A stretch of DNA of 22,194 bases, taken from an uncultured Bacteroides sp. GTDB taxonomy: Bacteria; Bacteroidota; Bacteroidia; Bacteroidales; Bacteroidaceae. The DNA is taken from NCBI GenBank assembly GCA_900551645.1, contig URWP01000019.1, positions 1-22,194 on the forward strand. Reading direction: 5' to 3'. Positions within the stretch are counted from its first letter, which is position 1; each line of letters begins with the position of its first letter. Positions 14,236-22,194 of the stretch are shown one piece after another. A model generated the notes under the pieces. The model saw nothing but the letters and a program-made list of their open reading frames with translations, ran no database searches and was not told where the DNA came from. Both the position numbers and the translations under genes were made by a program.

Positions 14236-15759
14236 ATGTCAGAGTCAAAGAGAATCAAAACCGCGTTGATTTCGGTTTATCACAAAGATGGTTTGGATGC
14301 AATACTTGCCAAACTGCACACAGAAGGAGTTGAATTCCTGTCAACTGGCGGAACCCGCCATTTCATAGAATCGTTGGGCTATCCGTGTAAAGCAGTAGAA
14401 GATCTTACTACTTATCCTTCTATTTTAGGAGGACGTGTAAAGACATTGCACCCGAAAGTCTTTGGAGGTATTCTGTGCCGTCGGGAACTGGAGGAAGACC
14501 AGAAACAGATTGCCCAGTATGAGATTCCGGAAATCGACCTGGTTATCGTTGACCTTTATCCGTTTGAAGATACTGTTGCTTCAGGAGCCGAAGAACAAGC
14601 TATTATAGAAAAAATCGATATCGGTGGTATTTCACTGATTCGTGCCGCTGCCAAGAATTTCAATGATGTGGTGATTGTTGCCAGCAAACACCAGTACAAA
14701 CCGTTCTTGGATATACTGAATGAAAAGGGTGCCGCAACTACCCGCGATGAAAGACGCTGGTTTGCACGTGAAGCTTTCGCTGTTTCTTCTCATTATGATT
14801 CGGCCATTTGGGGCTATTTTGACGGAGGAGAAGGTACGGCTTTCCGTTGTGCTGTAGAAGACGGATATCCGCTACGTTACGGTGAAAATCCTCATCAGAA
14901 AGGAACTTTCTACGGTAAGCTGGAAGATATGTTCGAACAGGTACATGGTAAAGAGATTTCTTACAACAACCTGTTGGACATCAATGCTGCTGTCGATTTG
15001 ATTGAGGAATTTGATGAAACAACCTTTGCCATCCTGAAGCATAACAATGCCTGTGGATTGGCTTCACGTGCTACTGTACTCGAAGCATGGAAAGATGCCT
15101 TGGCCGGCGATCCGGTTTCTGCGTTCGGTGGTGTGTTGGTTACCAATGCAACTGTCAATCGGGAAACAGCCGAAGAAATCAATAAAATTTTCTTCGAAGT
15201 TATTATTGCTCCGGCTTATGATGCAGATGCATTGGAAGTGTTGTCTCAAAAGAAAAACCGTATCATCCTTATCCGTAAGGAAGGTAAGGGAAATACTGTG
15301 CAGTTCCGTTCGTTGCTGAATGGAGTATTGGTACAGGATAAGGATACTCGTATCGAAACTCGTAATGATTTGAAGCAGGTTTCAGAGAAGGCTGCAACAG
15401 ACGCTGAAATAGAGGATTTGCTGTTTGCCAATAAGATTGTGAAGAACAGCAAGAGTAACGCTATTGTATTGGCTAAAGGCAAGCAGTTGCTGGCTAGCGG
15501 TGTAGGACAGACCTCCCGCGTAGACGCGTTGAAACAGGCTATCGAAAAGGCTAAATCTTTCGGCTTCGACTTGCATGGAGCTGTAATGGCCAGCGATGCT
15601 TTCTTCCCGTTCCCTGATTGTGTAGAAATAGCTGATAAGGAAGGTGTGAAGGCCGTTATCCAGCCGGGTGGTTCTGTAAAAGACGAACTGACCTTCCAGT
15701 ATTGCAACGAACATGGGGTAGCTATGGTCGTTACGGGCATCCGTCACTTTAAACATTGA
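14236..15759 (+). CDS. purH: Bifunctional AICAR formyltransferase/IMP cyclohydrolase
   Basis: Performs the last two steps of IMP synthesis: formylation of AICAR with 10-formyl-tetrahydrofolate, then ring closure. The 507-residue length is normal. The N-terminal MGS-like cyclohydrolase domain shows STGGT (36-40) and GGRVKTLHPK (65-74). The C-terminal transformylase domain shows RYGENPHQ (214-221) and the catalytic KHNNACG (268-274), ending TGIRHFKH. I chose the ATG at 14236; a TTG 27 nt upstream is in frame but lies inside the -7 promoter element. It sits 72 nt ahead of mreB on the same strand and probably provides promoter read-through into the cell-shape cluster. Confidence 0.97.
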   Translation: MSESKRIKTALISVYHKDGLDAILAKLHTEGVEFLSTGGTRHFIESLGYPCKAVEDLTTYPSILGGRVKTLHPKVFGGILCRRELEEDQKQIAQYEIPEIDLVIVDLYPFEDTVASGAEEQAIIEKIDIGGISLIRAAAKNFNDVVIVASKHQYKPFLDILNEKGAATTRDERRWFAREAFAVSSHYDSAIWGYFDGGEGTAFRCAVEDGYPLRYGENPHQKGTFYGKLEDMFEQVHGKEISYNNLLDINAAVDLIEEFDETTFAILKHNNACGLASRATVLEAWKDALAGDPVSAFGGVLVTNATVNRETAEEINKIFFEVIIAPAYDADALEVLSQKKNRIILIRKEGKGNTVQFRSLLNGVLVQDKDTRIETRNDLKQVSEKAATDAEIEDLLFANKIVKNSKSNAIVLAKGKQLLASGVGQTSRVDALKQAIEKAKSFGFDLHGAVMASDAFFPFPDCVEIADKEGVKAVIQPGGSVKDELTFQYCNEHGVAMVVTGIRHFKH

Positions 15760-15767
15760 TTCATGCA

Positions 15768-15795
15768 GCCGATGGCCTGAGGAAAGGCTGTCGGC
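15768..15795 (+). other. Intercistronic hairpin between purH and mreB
   Basis: Arms 15768-15778 and 15785-15795 form an 11-bp stem with two G-T pairs and a 6-nt loop. The following bases are AAAATC rather than a T tract, so it is not an ordinary terminator. It could be an RNA-processing or mRNA-stability element. Confidence 0.5.
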
Positions 15796-15831
15796 AAAAT
15801 CTACTAAATTAGACAAAAAAGGAATAGAAAA

Positions 15832-16854
15832 ATGGGATTGTTCTCTTTTACGCAAGAAATAGCGATGGATCTTGGCACAGCCAATACCATTATTATAAGT
15901 AACGGCAAGATTGTTGTGGATGAACCTTCCGTCGTTGCTCTTGATCGTCGCACTGACAAAATGATTGCTGTGGGCGAGCGGGCCAAACTGATGTATGAAA
16001 AAGAAAACCCGAATATCCGTACGGTACGTCCGTTACGTGATGGTGTAATTGCAGACTTTAACGCTTGTGAACAGATGATGCGTGGTCTGATTAAGAAGGT
16101 GAATACCGGACGCCGCTTGTTTACTCCTTCATTACGGATGGTTATCGGTGTGCCTTCTGGCTCTACTGAAGTGGAATTGCGTGCAGTTCGTGATAGTGCC
16201 GAACATGCTAACGGACGCGATGTCTATTTGATTTTCGAACCGATGGCTGCCGCTATCGGTATTGGTCTGGATGTGGAAGCTCCGGAAGGAAATATGATTG
16301 TGGATATAGGTGGTGGTTCTACTGAAATTGCTGTCATTTCACTGGGAGGTATTGTTTCGAACAACTCTATCCGTATCGCAGGTGATGATTTGACTGCCGA
16401 TATTCAGGAATACATGAGCCGTCAGCATAATGTGAAGGTGAGTGAACGTATGGCAGAGCGTATCAAAATTCATGTAGGTGCCGCTTTGACCGATTTGGGT
16501 GACCAGGCTCCTGAAGATTACGTGGTGCGTGGGCCTAACCGTATTACAGCTCTACCGATGGAAGTTCCTGTTTGTTATCAGGAAATAGCTCATTGTCTGG
16601 AGAAGAGCATTGCCAAGATTGAAACAGCTATCTTGAGTGCATTAGAAAATACGCCACCTGAGTTGTATGCTGATATTGTAACTAACGGTATCTATCTGAC
16701 AGGTGGAGGTGCTTTGCTTCGTGGTTTGGACAAACGTCTGACAGATAAGATGAATATACCGTTCCACATTGCTGATGAACCTTTGTTGAGTGTGGCGAAA
16801 GGAACGGGCATTGCCTTGAAGAATGTAGATCGTTTTTCATTCTTGATGCGTTGA
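15832..16854 (+). CDS. mreB: Rod shape-determining actin homologue MreB
   Basis: This 340-residue bacterial actin polymerises along the inner membrane and organises the elongasome that inserts lateral cell wall. Actin-fold nucleotide motifs are visible: phosphate-1 MDLGTANT (12-19), phosphate-2 VDIGGGSTE (157-165), IFEPMAAAIG (134-143) and the adenosine motif LTGGGALLRG (about 294-303). The N-terminal MGLFSFTQEI matches typical MreB. It heads the shape cluster mreB-mreC-mreD-mrdA-rodA, with spacers of 72 nt before and 163 nt after it. Each spacer holds a hairpin, which may let MreB accumulate in larger amounts than the downstream membrane proteins. Confidence 0.97.
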   Translation: MGLFSFTQEIAMDLGTANTIIISNGKIVVDEPSVVALDRRTDKMIAVGERAKLMYEKENPNIRTVRPLRDGVIADFNACEQMMRGLIKKVNTGRRLFTPSLRMVIGVPSGSTEVELRAVRDSAEHANGRDVYLIFEPMAAAIGIGLDVEAPEGNMIVDIGGGSTEIAVISLGGIVSNNSIRIAGDDLTADIQEYMSRQHNVKVSERMAERIKIHVGAALTDLGDQAPEDYVVRGPNRITALPMEVPVCYQEIAHCLEKSIAKIETAILSALENTPPELYADIVTNGIYLTGGGALLRGLDKRLTDKMNIPFHIADEPLLSVAKGTGIALKNVDRFSFLMR

Positions 16855-16892
16855 ATTTAGTAGAGACCTTCTACTTGGTATGAAATAACACA

Positions 16893-16933
16893 TGAGGTTG
16901 AGACTGTATGGGTATCACACAGTTTCATCCTCA
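16893..16933 (+). terminator. Hairpin between mreB and mreC: attenuator or weak terminator
   Basis: Arms 16893-16907 and 16919-16933 form a 15-position stem with one T-T mismatch and one G-T pair around an 11-nt loop. The downstream sequence CTGTTTGTTTATGG is only moderately T-rich, so partial termination or protection of the mreB 3' end is more likely than complete termination. Confidence 0.5.
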
Positions 16934-17017
16934 CTGTTTGTTTATGGAGGTAATGAAAATCCAGGCGGAAAGTTAGGGTAGCTAACCTTGATTATTCCCG
17001 AAAATCAGTGTATTGAC

Positions 17018-17872
17018 GTGCGTAATCTCATTAATTTTATATTAAAATACGATTATTGGTTTCTGTTCATAGTGTTGGAAATCGCTAGTTTTATTTTGTT
17101 GTTTCGTTTCAACAACTATCAGGGAAGTGTCTTTTTTTCTTCGGCCAACTATGTGTCGGGAGTGATTTATGAAACTTCTCACCAGGTAACTCAGTATTTT
17201 GGTTTGCGTGGTGTGAATGAAAAGCTGACTGCCCGTAATATACAGTTGGAACTGGAAGTGGAAAATTTGTCACGTCAGTTGGCTGAATACGAGAAGGATA
17301 CTACAGCTATTACCCGATTGCGGACAGAGGTCCTCCAGAATTATCGTATTGTTGACGCACATGTCGTGAATAACAGTGTGACACGGGCTAATAACTTCAT
17401 TACTCTTGATAAAGGGAGTGCAGATGGTATACAGCCTGAAATGGGAGTTGTCTGCGGAAATGGTATAGTTGGTATCGTATATCTGACTGCTCCTCATCAT
17501 TCTATTGTATTGCCTGTTCTCAATGCCAAGAGTAATATTAGCTGTAAAATCAATCGGACCTCTTATTTCGGTATCTTGAACTGGGATGGTAACTCTTCTA
17601 GATATGCCTATCTTAAAGATTTGCCACGACATTCAGAGTTTGCTTTAGGCGATACTATTGTGACCAGCGGACATAGTTCGGTGTTTCCGGTGGGGATTCC
17701 GGTAGGAACAGTTGATGATATGAGTGACAGCCACGATGGACTTTCTTACCTGTTGAAAGTTCGTCTTTTTACAGATTTTGCCCGTCTGAACGATGTGCAA
17801 GTCATTGCACCTCTTAATTACGGAGAACAGGCCGCTTTGGAGGATAGTGTGAAAGTTCTATTAAACAACTGA
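17018..17872 (+). CDS. mreC: Rod shape-determining protein MreC
   Basis: MreC is a bitopic inner-membrane protein whose periplasmic domain oligomerises and activates the PBP2-RodA wall synthase. I chose the GTG at 17018, giving 284 residues that open MRNLINFILKYDYWFLF, the usual MreC start. No ATG is available upstream, and the alternative TTG at 16988 adds an atypical ten residues. One membrane segment lies at about 8-27, a coiled coil at about 65-95, then the double beta-barrel region with RANNFITLDKG, GIVGIV and TSGHSSVFPVGIPVG. A 163-nt spacer with a hairpin separates it from mreB, and mreD follows at 7 nt. Use of GTG may lower its translation. Confidence 0.93.
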   Translation: MRNLINFILKYDYWFLFIVLEIASFILLFRFNNYQGSVFFSSANYVSGVIYETSHQVTQYFGLRGVNEKLTARNIQLELEVENLSRQLAEYEKDTTAITRLRTEVLQNYRIVDAHVVNNSVTRANNFITLDKGSADGIQPEMGVVCGNGIVGIVYLTAPHHSIVLPVLNAKSNISCKINRTSYFGILNWDGNSSRYAYLKDLPRHSEFALGDTIVTSGHSSVFPVGIPVGTVDDMSDSHDGLSYLLKVRLFTDFARLNDVQVIAPLNYGEQAALEDSVKVLLNN

Positions 17873-17879
17873 TTAGGTT

Positions 17880-18377
17880 ATGATTTTCTTACAACGGATT
17901 AAATGGTTTGTCATTCTACTCCTGTTTCAGGTGTTGGTGCTCAACCATGTACATATATATCAATATGCCACTCCTTTATTGTATATCTATTTCATCTTGA
18001 AGCTCAATTCACAGGTGAATCGGAAAGTAATAATGGGATGGGCCTTCGCTCTGGGGCTGAGTATCGATATCTTCAGTAATACACCGGGACTAAATGCGGC
18101 TGCGGCTACTTTCCTGGCTTTTGTGCGGCCTCCTTTGTTGTTCGCCCAAACTCAGCGTGATCCGACCGAAAATTTTGAGCCGGGAATTGCTGTTATGGGC
18201 TTTTCCTCCTTTTTCTGGTACGCTTTGGTTTGCACGTTACTGTTTTCTGTCGTACTGAATTTGCTGGATGCCTTTTCGTTTTTCAACTTAAAGACTTTAT
18301 TGATTAAAATAGGTACAGATACCTTGGTTACTTTGGTATGTATTCTGTGTCTGGATGCAATGAGGAGGAAAAAATAG
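17880..18377 (+). CDS. mreD: Rod shape-determining protein MreD
   Basis: This 165-residue, very hydrophobic inner-membrane protein has about five membrane helices, the usual size of MreD. The family signature around GLSIDIFSNTPGLNAAAATF (about 60-79) is present, and the protein ends in the basic tail RRKK. It belongs to the elongasome with MreC, PBP2 and RodA, where its exact biochemical role is still debated. It begins 7 nt after mreC. Its TAG stop shares its last base with the GTG start of mrdA (TAGTG), so the two are probably translationally coupled. Confidence 0.92.
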   Translation: MIFLQRIKWFVILLLFQVLVLNHVHIYQYATPLLYIYFILKLNSQVNRKVIMGWAFALGLSIDIFSNTPGLNAAAATFLAFVRPPLLFAQTQRDPTENFEPGIAVMGFSSFFWYALVCTLLFSVVLNLLDAFSFFNLKTLLIKIGTDTLVTLVCILCLDAMRRKK

Positions 18378-20227
18378 TGGAGCATAATTACGACCTTGAA
18401 AAACGGAAATATGTAATTGCCGGTGCAGTGGTATGTATCGTGCTGGTTTATTTGTTGCGTCTGCTTTCTTTGCAGATTATGAGTGAAGACTATAAAAAGA
18501 ATGCAGATAGTAACGCTTTTTTGAAGAAAATCCAATATCCAAGTCGTGGAGTCATTTATGACCGGAATGGAGAACTTCTGGTCTATAATCAGCCTGCTTA
18601 CGATATTACTATTGTAATGAAAGAAGTGACACAGCTGGATACGATGGATTTGTGTCGGACTCTGAAGATTACTCCTGATTATTTGCGCAGGCGCTTGGCT
18701 GAAATCAAGGATCGTCGGTTGAATCCTGGATATTCTCCATATACCAACCAGATTTTTTTGTCACAGTTGTCTAGCGAGGATTGTGGTGTCTTTCAAGAGA
18801 AACTGTTTAAGTTTCCGGGCTTTTACATTCAGCGACGCACAGTCCGGCAATATAACCATTCTTCGGGAGCTCATATTTTAGGCGATGTGGCTGAAGTCTC
18901 GAAATCTGATATCGAAAATGATGATTATTACATAGCCGGTGACTTTATCGGGAAACTTGGTGTAGAACGTTCGTATGAAAAGCAACTCCGGGGGGAAAAG
19001 GGAGTGGAGATTTTGCTACGTGATGCTCGTGGACGTATTCAGGGAAGATATATGAACGGAAAGTTTGATAAGGCTTCTGTTCCTGGCAAAGACTTGAAGT
19101 TAAGTTTGGATATCAACCTGCAACAGTTGGGAGAACGTCTGTTAGAAGGAAAAATTGGCAGTATTGTGGCGATAGAGCCTTCTACGGGAGAGGTGCTTTG
19201 CTTGGTCTCTTCGCCTACTTATGACCCTCATCTGATGATTGGTCGTGACCGTGGTAAGAATCATCTGGCTTTGGCGCGTGACCCATGGAAACCTTTACTG
19301 AATCGTGCTATCATGGGTGCCTATCCTCCGGGTTCTACATTTAAAACTACTCAGGCGCTTACTTTTCTACAGGAGGGAATTATTACTACGAGTACTCCTT
19401 TTCCATGTTCTCATGGATTTGTTTTCCGGGGACTACGTGTTGGATGTCATGCACATGGTTCTCCTTTGCCGTTGATTCCTGCTATAGCTACTTCCTGTAA
19501 CGGTTATTTTTGCTGGGGATTGTATTATATGATTGGGGCTCGTCAGAAATATGGTACGGTACAAAAGGCTATGGATACATGGAGGGATTACATGGTGTCT
19601 ATGGGATTCGGTTATCCGTTGGGAATTGACCTTCCGGGCGAGAAACGTGGAATGATTCCTAATTCTAAATATTACGATAAAGCTTATCGGGGTTCATGGA
19701 ACGGACTGACCATAATCAGTATCGCTATCGGTCAAGGTGAAGTGACGGCTACTCCTTTACAGATTGCTAATTTGGGAGCAACCATCGCTAATCGGGGATA
19801 TTATGTAACACCGCATGTAGTCAAGGAGGTATCTGGAGAACCTTTAGATACAGTATATTCTCAGCGGCATTATACAATGGTGAACAAGGACCATTACGAA
19901 GAGGTAGTACAAGGTATGCGTTCTGCTGTATTGGGAGGTACTTGCCGTATGGCCAATCTGCCGGACATTGAAGTGTGTGGTAAAACAGGTACGGCACAAA
20001 ACCGAGGAAAAGACCATTCAGCTTTTATGGGATTCGCTCCGATGAACGATCCGAAAATTGCCATAGCTGTATATGTAGAAAACGGTGGATGGGGAGCGAC
20101 CTATGGAGTACCTATCGGCCGGTTGATGATTGAACAATACCTGAAGGGGAAGTTGTCGCCTGAAGATGAAGCGATGGCAACAGAAATACAAAACCGTAGA
20201 ATTGATTATGGGTTACAGGAAAGATAG
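18377..20227 (+). CDS. mrdA: Penicillin-binding protein 2 (elongasome transpeptidase)
   Basis: A class B PBP that cross-links peptidoglycan during side-wall growth with RodA. I chose the GTG at 18377, which overlaps the mreD stop by one base and gives 616 residues beginning (M)EHNYDLEKRKY. The ATG at 18338 would extend 39 nt into mreD and adds an atypical leader. One membrane anchor lies at about 12-34. The dimerisation domain carries YPSRGVIYDRNG. The transpeptidase motifs are SxxK at Ser320-Lys323 (GSTFKTT), SxN at Ser373-Asn375 (TSCNG) and KTG at 536-538 (GKTGTAQN). All catalytic residues are intact. It overlaps rodA by 20 nt, as expected of a coupled synthase pair. Confidence 0.95.
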   Translation: MEHNYDLEKRKYVIAGAVVCIVLVYLLRLLSLQIMSEDYKKNADSNAFLKKIQYPSRGVIYDRNGELLVYNQPAYDITIVMKEVTQLDTMDLCRTLKITPDYLRRRLAEIKDRRLNPGYSPYTNQIFLSQLSSEDCGVFQEKLFKFPGFYIQRRTVRQYNHSSGAHILGDVAEVSKSDIENDDYYIAGDFIGKLGVERSYEKQLRGEKGVEILLRDARGRIQGRYMNGKFDKASVPGKDLKLSLDINLQQLGERLLEGKIGSIVAIEPSTGEVLCLVSSPTYDPHLMIGRDRGKNHLALARDPWKPLLNRAIMGAYPPGSTFKTTQALTFLQEGIITTSTPFPCSHGFVFRGLRVGCHAHGSPLPLIPAIATSCNGYFCWGLYYMIGARQKYGTVQKAMDTWRDYMVSMGFGYPLGIDLPGEKRGMIPNSKYYDKAYRGSWNGLTIISIAIGQGEVTATPLQIANLGATIANRGYYVTPHVVKEVSGEPLDTVYSQRHYTMVNKDHYEEVVQGMRSAVLGGTCRMANLPDIEVCGKTGTAQNRGKDHSAFMGFAPMNDPKIAIAVYVENGGWGATYGVPIGRLMIEQYLKGKLSPEDEAMATEIQNRRIDYGLQER

Positions 20228-21662
20228 TATTTGGAAGACAGTCGATTGGTGGACCATCGGTCTGTATCTGGCATTGCTGATTTGTGGATGGTTCAGTGTA
20301 TGTGGAGCCAGTTATGATTATGGGGAACCTGATTTCTTTAATTTTGGGACGCGTGCTGGAAAGCAACTGATGTGGATGGGTTGTTCTTTGGGACTAGGAT
20401 TTGTTCTACTGATGCTGGAAGACAAACTATATGATACATATGCTTACCTGATTTATGGTATCTTGCTGTTATTGTTGTTTGGTACTATATTTAATCCGCA
20501 TGAAATCAAAGGTTCCCGTTCTTGGATTGTGCTTGGTCCGGTCAGTCTGCAGCCGGCTGAATTTGCCAAGTTCGCTACGGCTTTGGCTCTGGCCAAGTTT
20601 ATGGGAGAATACACGTTCTCAATGAAACGGAAGAAGCATATGTTGGCAGTCCTAGGAATTATTTTCTTACCTATGGTGCTGATTATTCTTCAAAAGGAGA
20701 CTGGTTCTGCATTGGTTTATCTGTCTTTTTTTCTGGTACTTTATCGGGAAGGGATGACCGGGTCTATTTTGTTTGCAGGAATCTGTGCGGTTGTGTATTT
20801 TATTGTGGGGGTGCGTTTCAGTGCGGATTGGATGCCGGATGAAGCTACTCCTTGGGGAGCTTTCTCTGTGTGGGGATTGATTGTTTTGTTGTCTGGTTTA
20901 TTGTTTTATTCTTATGCTAAACTACATCGTCGTTTTGCCTGTTACATTTTAGGATTCTGTACTGGAATTGTCTTGTTGGCGGTTTTGTTTTCATGTTATG
21001 TTATACCATTTAATGTTGTAATTGTGGAAATGGTATTGGCAGCGGCTATTGTACTTTATCTGCTTTATTTGTATTATAGGGAGCGTTTGGCTAATTATTT
21101 ATATATCCTGGTCTTTACGGTTGGGTCTGCTGTGTTCTTCTATTCGATAGATTATGTATTCAATAATGTTCTGGAAGCTCATCAGAAAGTCCGTATTGAA
21201 GTCTTGTTAGGAATAACAGACGATCCTGCAGGTGCTGGTTATAATGTGAATCAAAGCAAGATAGCTATAGGTTCCGGTGGTTTTTGGGGCAAAGGATTTC
21301 TGAACGGTACTCAGACCAAGCTGAAATATGTGCCGGAACAGGATACGGATTTTATCTTTTGTACGGTAGGTGAAGAACAAGGATTTTTTGGTTCTGCACT
21401 TGTTTTGTTGTTATTTACTACTTTTATATTACGCTTGATGGTGTTGTCGGAGCGACAAACTTCCCGTTTTGGCCGAGTCTATGGGTATTGTGTATTGAGT
21501 ATTTTCTTTTTTCATCTGTTTATTAACATCGGTATGGTATTGGGGGTTACTCCGGTTATTGGTATACCCTTACCGTTTTTCAGTTATGGTGGTTCGTCAT
21601 TATGGGGATTTACAATTCTGTTGTTTGTCTTTCTACGGATCGATGCTGGCCGTGACCGCTGA
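20208..21662 (+). CDS. rodA: RodA, SEDS-family peptidoglycan glycosyltransferase
   Basis: RodA polymerises lipid II into glycan strands in partnership with PBP2. I chose the ATG at 20208 (20-nt overlap with mrdA, 484 residues, opening MGYRKDSIWKTVDWW); a start at 20166 is possible but would overlap by 62 nt. SEDS motifs are intact: KGSRSWIVLGPVSLQPAEFAK (about 101-121), the catalytic Asp339 in DDPAGAGYNVNQSKIAIGSGG, and PFFSYGGSS near the C-terminus. It is about 110 residues longer than E. coli RodA. The excess lies before the catalytic loop, at about 185-320, where several extra hydrophobic stretches give around 14 membrane segments in total rather than ten. The gene ends the plus-strand cluster and converges with gldH at a 5-nt gap. 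Confidence 0.95.
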   Translation: MGYRKDSIWKTVDWWTIGLYLALLICGWFSVCGASYDYGEPDFFNFGTRAGKQLMWMGCSLGLGFVLLMLEDKLYDTYAYLIYGILLLLLFGTIFNPHEIKGSRSWIVLGPVSLQPAEFAKFATALALAKFMGEYTFSMKRKKHMLAVLGIIFLPMVLIILQKETGSALVYLSFFLVLYREGMTGSILFAGICAVVYFIVGVRFSADWMPDEATPWGAFSVWGLIVLLSGLLFYSYAKLHRRFACYILGFCTGIVLLAVLFSCYVIPFNVVIVEMVLAAAIVLYLLYLYYRERLANYLYILVFTVGSAVFFYSIDYVFNNVLEAHQKVRIEVLLGITDDPAGAGYNVNQSKIAIGSGGFWGKGFLNGTQTKLKYVPEQDTDFIFCTVGEEQGFFGSALVLLLFTTFILRLMVLSERQTSRFGRVYGYCVLSIFFFHLFINIGMVLGVTPVIGIPLPFFSYGGSSLWGFTILLFVFLRIDAGRDR

Positions 21663-21667
21663 TGGGG

Positions 21668-22194
21668 TTATTCCGTTTGAGAGGCTGGTTGAAACAGTCG
21701 GAGTCCTATGTCGTGTATGCCATGCAGCGGGTTGTCTTTCATGATGTGGATGATTCGGAAGTTTTTTCCGTCTTTATCATTCAGACAGAAAGGTCTGGCC
21801 GGTGCGCTGAACTGATAAAGGCTACCTATGGTACCTCCTTTCAACCATCTTCCTTGTTCATCGGTCAAATAGAGATGAAGAGTGTCTCTTACCCACACCA
21901 TGGAATCAGTGGGAATGTCCGGCTCATTAATATCCAGTGAATCCTCCGGTTTGGACGGTACGGTGAAAGTAGATTGAGATTTTCTACGTTCGAATGCCAA
22001 TTCCAACCAAATATCACGGTAAGGATAGGCTTCCGTGTGGCGTATATCTACTTCCAGTTGGTAATATCCTGTTTCCAGACTGTCTGGGAGTGTATAGGTT
22101 AGCGTGTCTTGTTTGCTCCATCCGTTCTCTGAAACTGGATGATAAACATGGTAGACTGTATCAGTATGGCATGCTGTCAGTTCTACTACTAGTA
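21668..22194 (-). CDS. gldH: GldH-like lipoprotein (N-terminus beyond window)
   Basis: The minus-strand frame is open from the right edge down to the TAA at 21668. It gives the last 175 or so residues, including the lipobox LTAC followed by HTDTVYHVYHP, so only the start of the signal peptide is missing. Characteristic GldH-type segments are NGWSKQDTLTYTLPD, IRHTEAYPYRDIWLELAF, GRWLKGGTIG and the terminal GIHDIGLRL. GldH is an outer-membrane-associated lipoprotein first described in gliding Flavobacterium and kept in non-gliding Bacteroides, where its role is unclear. The reading frame upstream of any internal start continues without a stop, so an internal start is not needed. Its TAA lies 5 nt from the rodA stop, convergent, with no room for a terminator. 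Confidence 0.85.
   Translation of the reverse strand, partial: LVVELTACHTDTVYHVYHPVSENGWSKQDTLTYTLPDSLETGYYQLEVDIRHTEAYPYRDIWLELAFERRKSQSTFTVPSKPEDSLDINEPDIPTDSMVWVRDTLHLYLTDEQGRWLKGGTIGSLYQFSAPARPFCLNDKDGKNFRIIHIMKDNPLHGIHDIGLRLFQPASQTE

Noticed and set aside
18338..18376. ATG start of mrdA 39 nt inside mreD
   Set aside because: It adds an atypical 13-residue leader. The GTG at 18377 overlaps the mreD stop by one base and gives the expected short cytoplasmic tail.
1..22194. A wholly new multi-gene system, mobile element, CRISPR array, toxin-antitoxin or defence locus
   Set aside because: Every long frame with plausible coding character belongs to a recognisable family in a coherent metabolic or cell-shape context. 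I saw no repeat arrays, transposase or integrase genes, attachment sites or tRNA genes.

Overview
The window looks like a chromosomal segment of a gut Bacteroidota, most likely Bacteroides or Phocaeicola. The evidence is a SusC-type TonB-dependent receptor, several matches to the Bacteroides promoter (TTTG about 19-20 nt upstream of TAnnTTTG), no consistent Shine-Dalgarno sequences, an AGE-family NanE, and a gldH gene. The species cannot be fixed from the sequence alone. No phage, insertion sequence, CRISPR array, tRNA or rRNA was seen.

Region 1 (1-9120, all minus strand) is a sialic acid scavenging and catabolism locus. In transcription order it holds a signal-peptide-bearing kelch mutarotase (NanM-like), N-acetylneuraminate lyase (NanL), an AGE-family N-acetylmannosamine 2-epimerase (NanE), an MFS permease (NanT-like), a YhcH/DUF386 protein and an exported GH33 sialidase. 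A good terminator follows. A separate promoter then drives a SusC-like receptor (NanO candidate) that runs off the left edge. Together they cover release of sialic acid, outer- and inner-membrane import, anomer handling on both sides of the inner membrane, cleavage to ManNAc plus pyruvate, and conversion to GlcNAc. The sugar kinase, NagA, NagB and the SusD partner are not in the window.

Region 2 (9121-11391) is divergent from the locus. It holds a ROK-family regulator and, 4 nt downstream, a BASS-family (bile acid:sodium symporter-like) transporter. The ROK and mutarotase promoters are interlocked in 95 bp, so the ROK protein is the obvious candidate local regulator.

Region 3 (11392-14235) holds a minus-strand PiT phosphate transporter carrying a PhoU-like C-terminal domain. 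It is bounded by a terminator hairpin downstream. Upstream lies an 11-bp-period direct repeat that resembles a Pho box. The 309-base convergent spacer on its 3' side holds two terminators and a small structured segment of unknown meaning.

Region 4 (14236-21662, plus strand) is purH followed by the rod-shape and elongasome cluster mreB-mreC-mreD-mrdA(PBP2)-rodA. The last three genes abut or overlap. mreC and mrdA appear to start with GTG, and mreB is bracketed by two intercistronic hairpins. A partial gldH lipoprotein gene (minus strand) converges on rodA with a 5-bp gap.

The window is mostly known biology. The least described points are the ROK/BASS pair facing the nan operon, the candidate Pho box, the nanE-nanT hairpin, and the small convergent intergenic segment.
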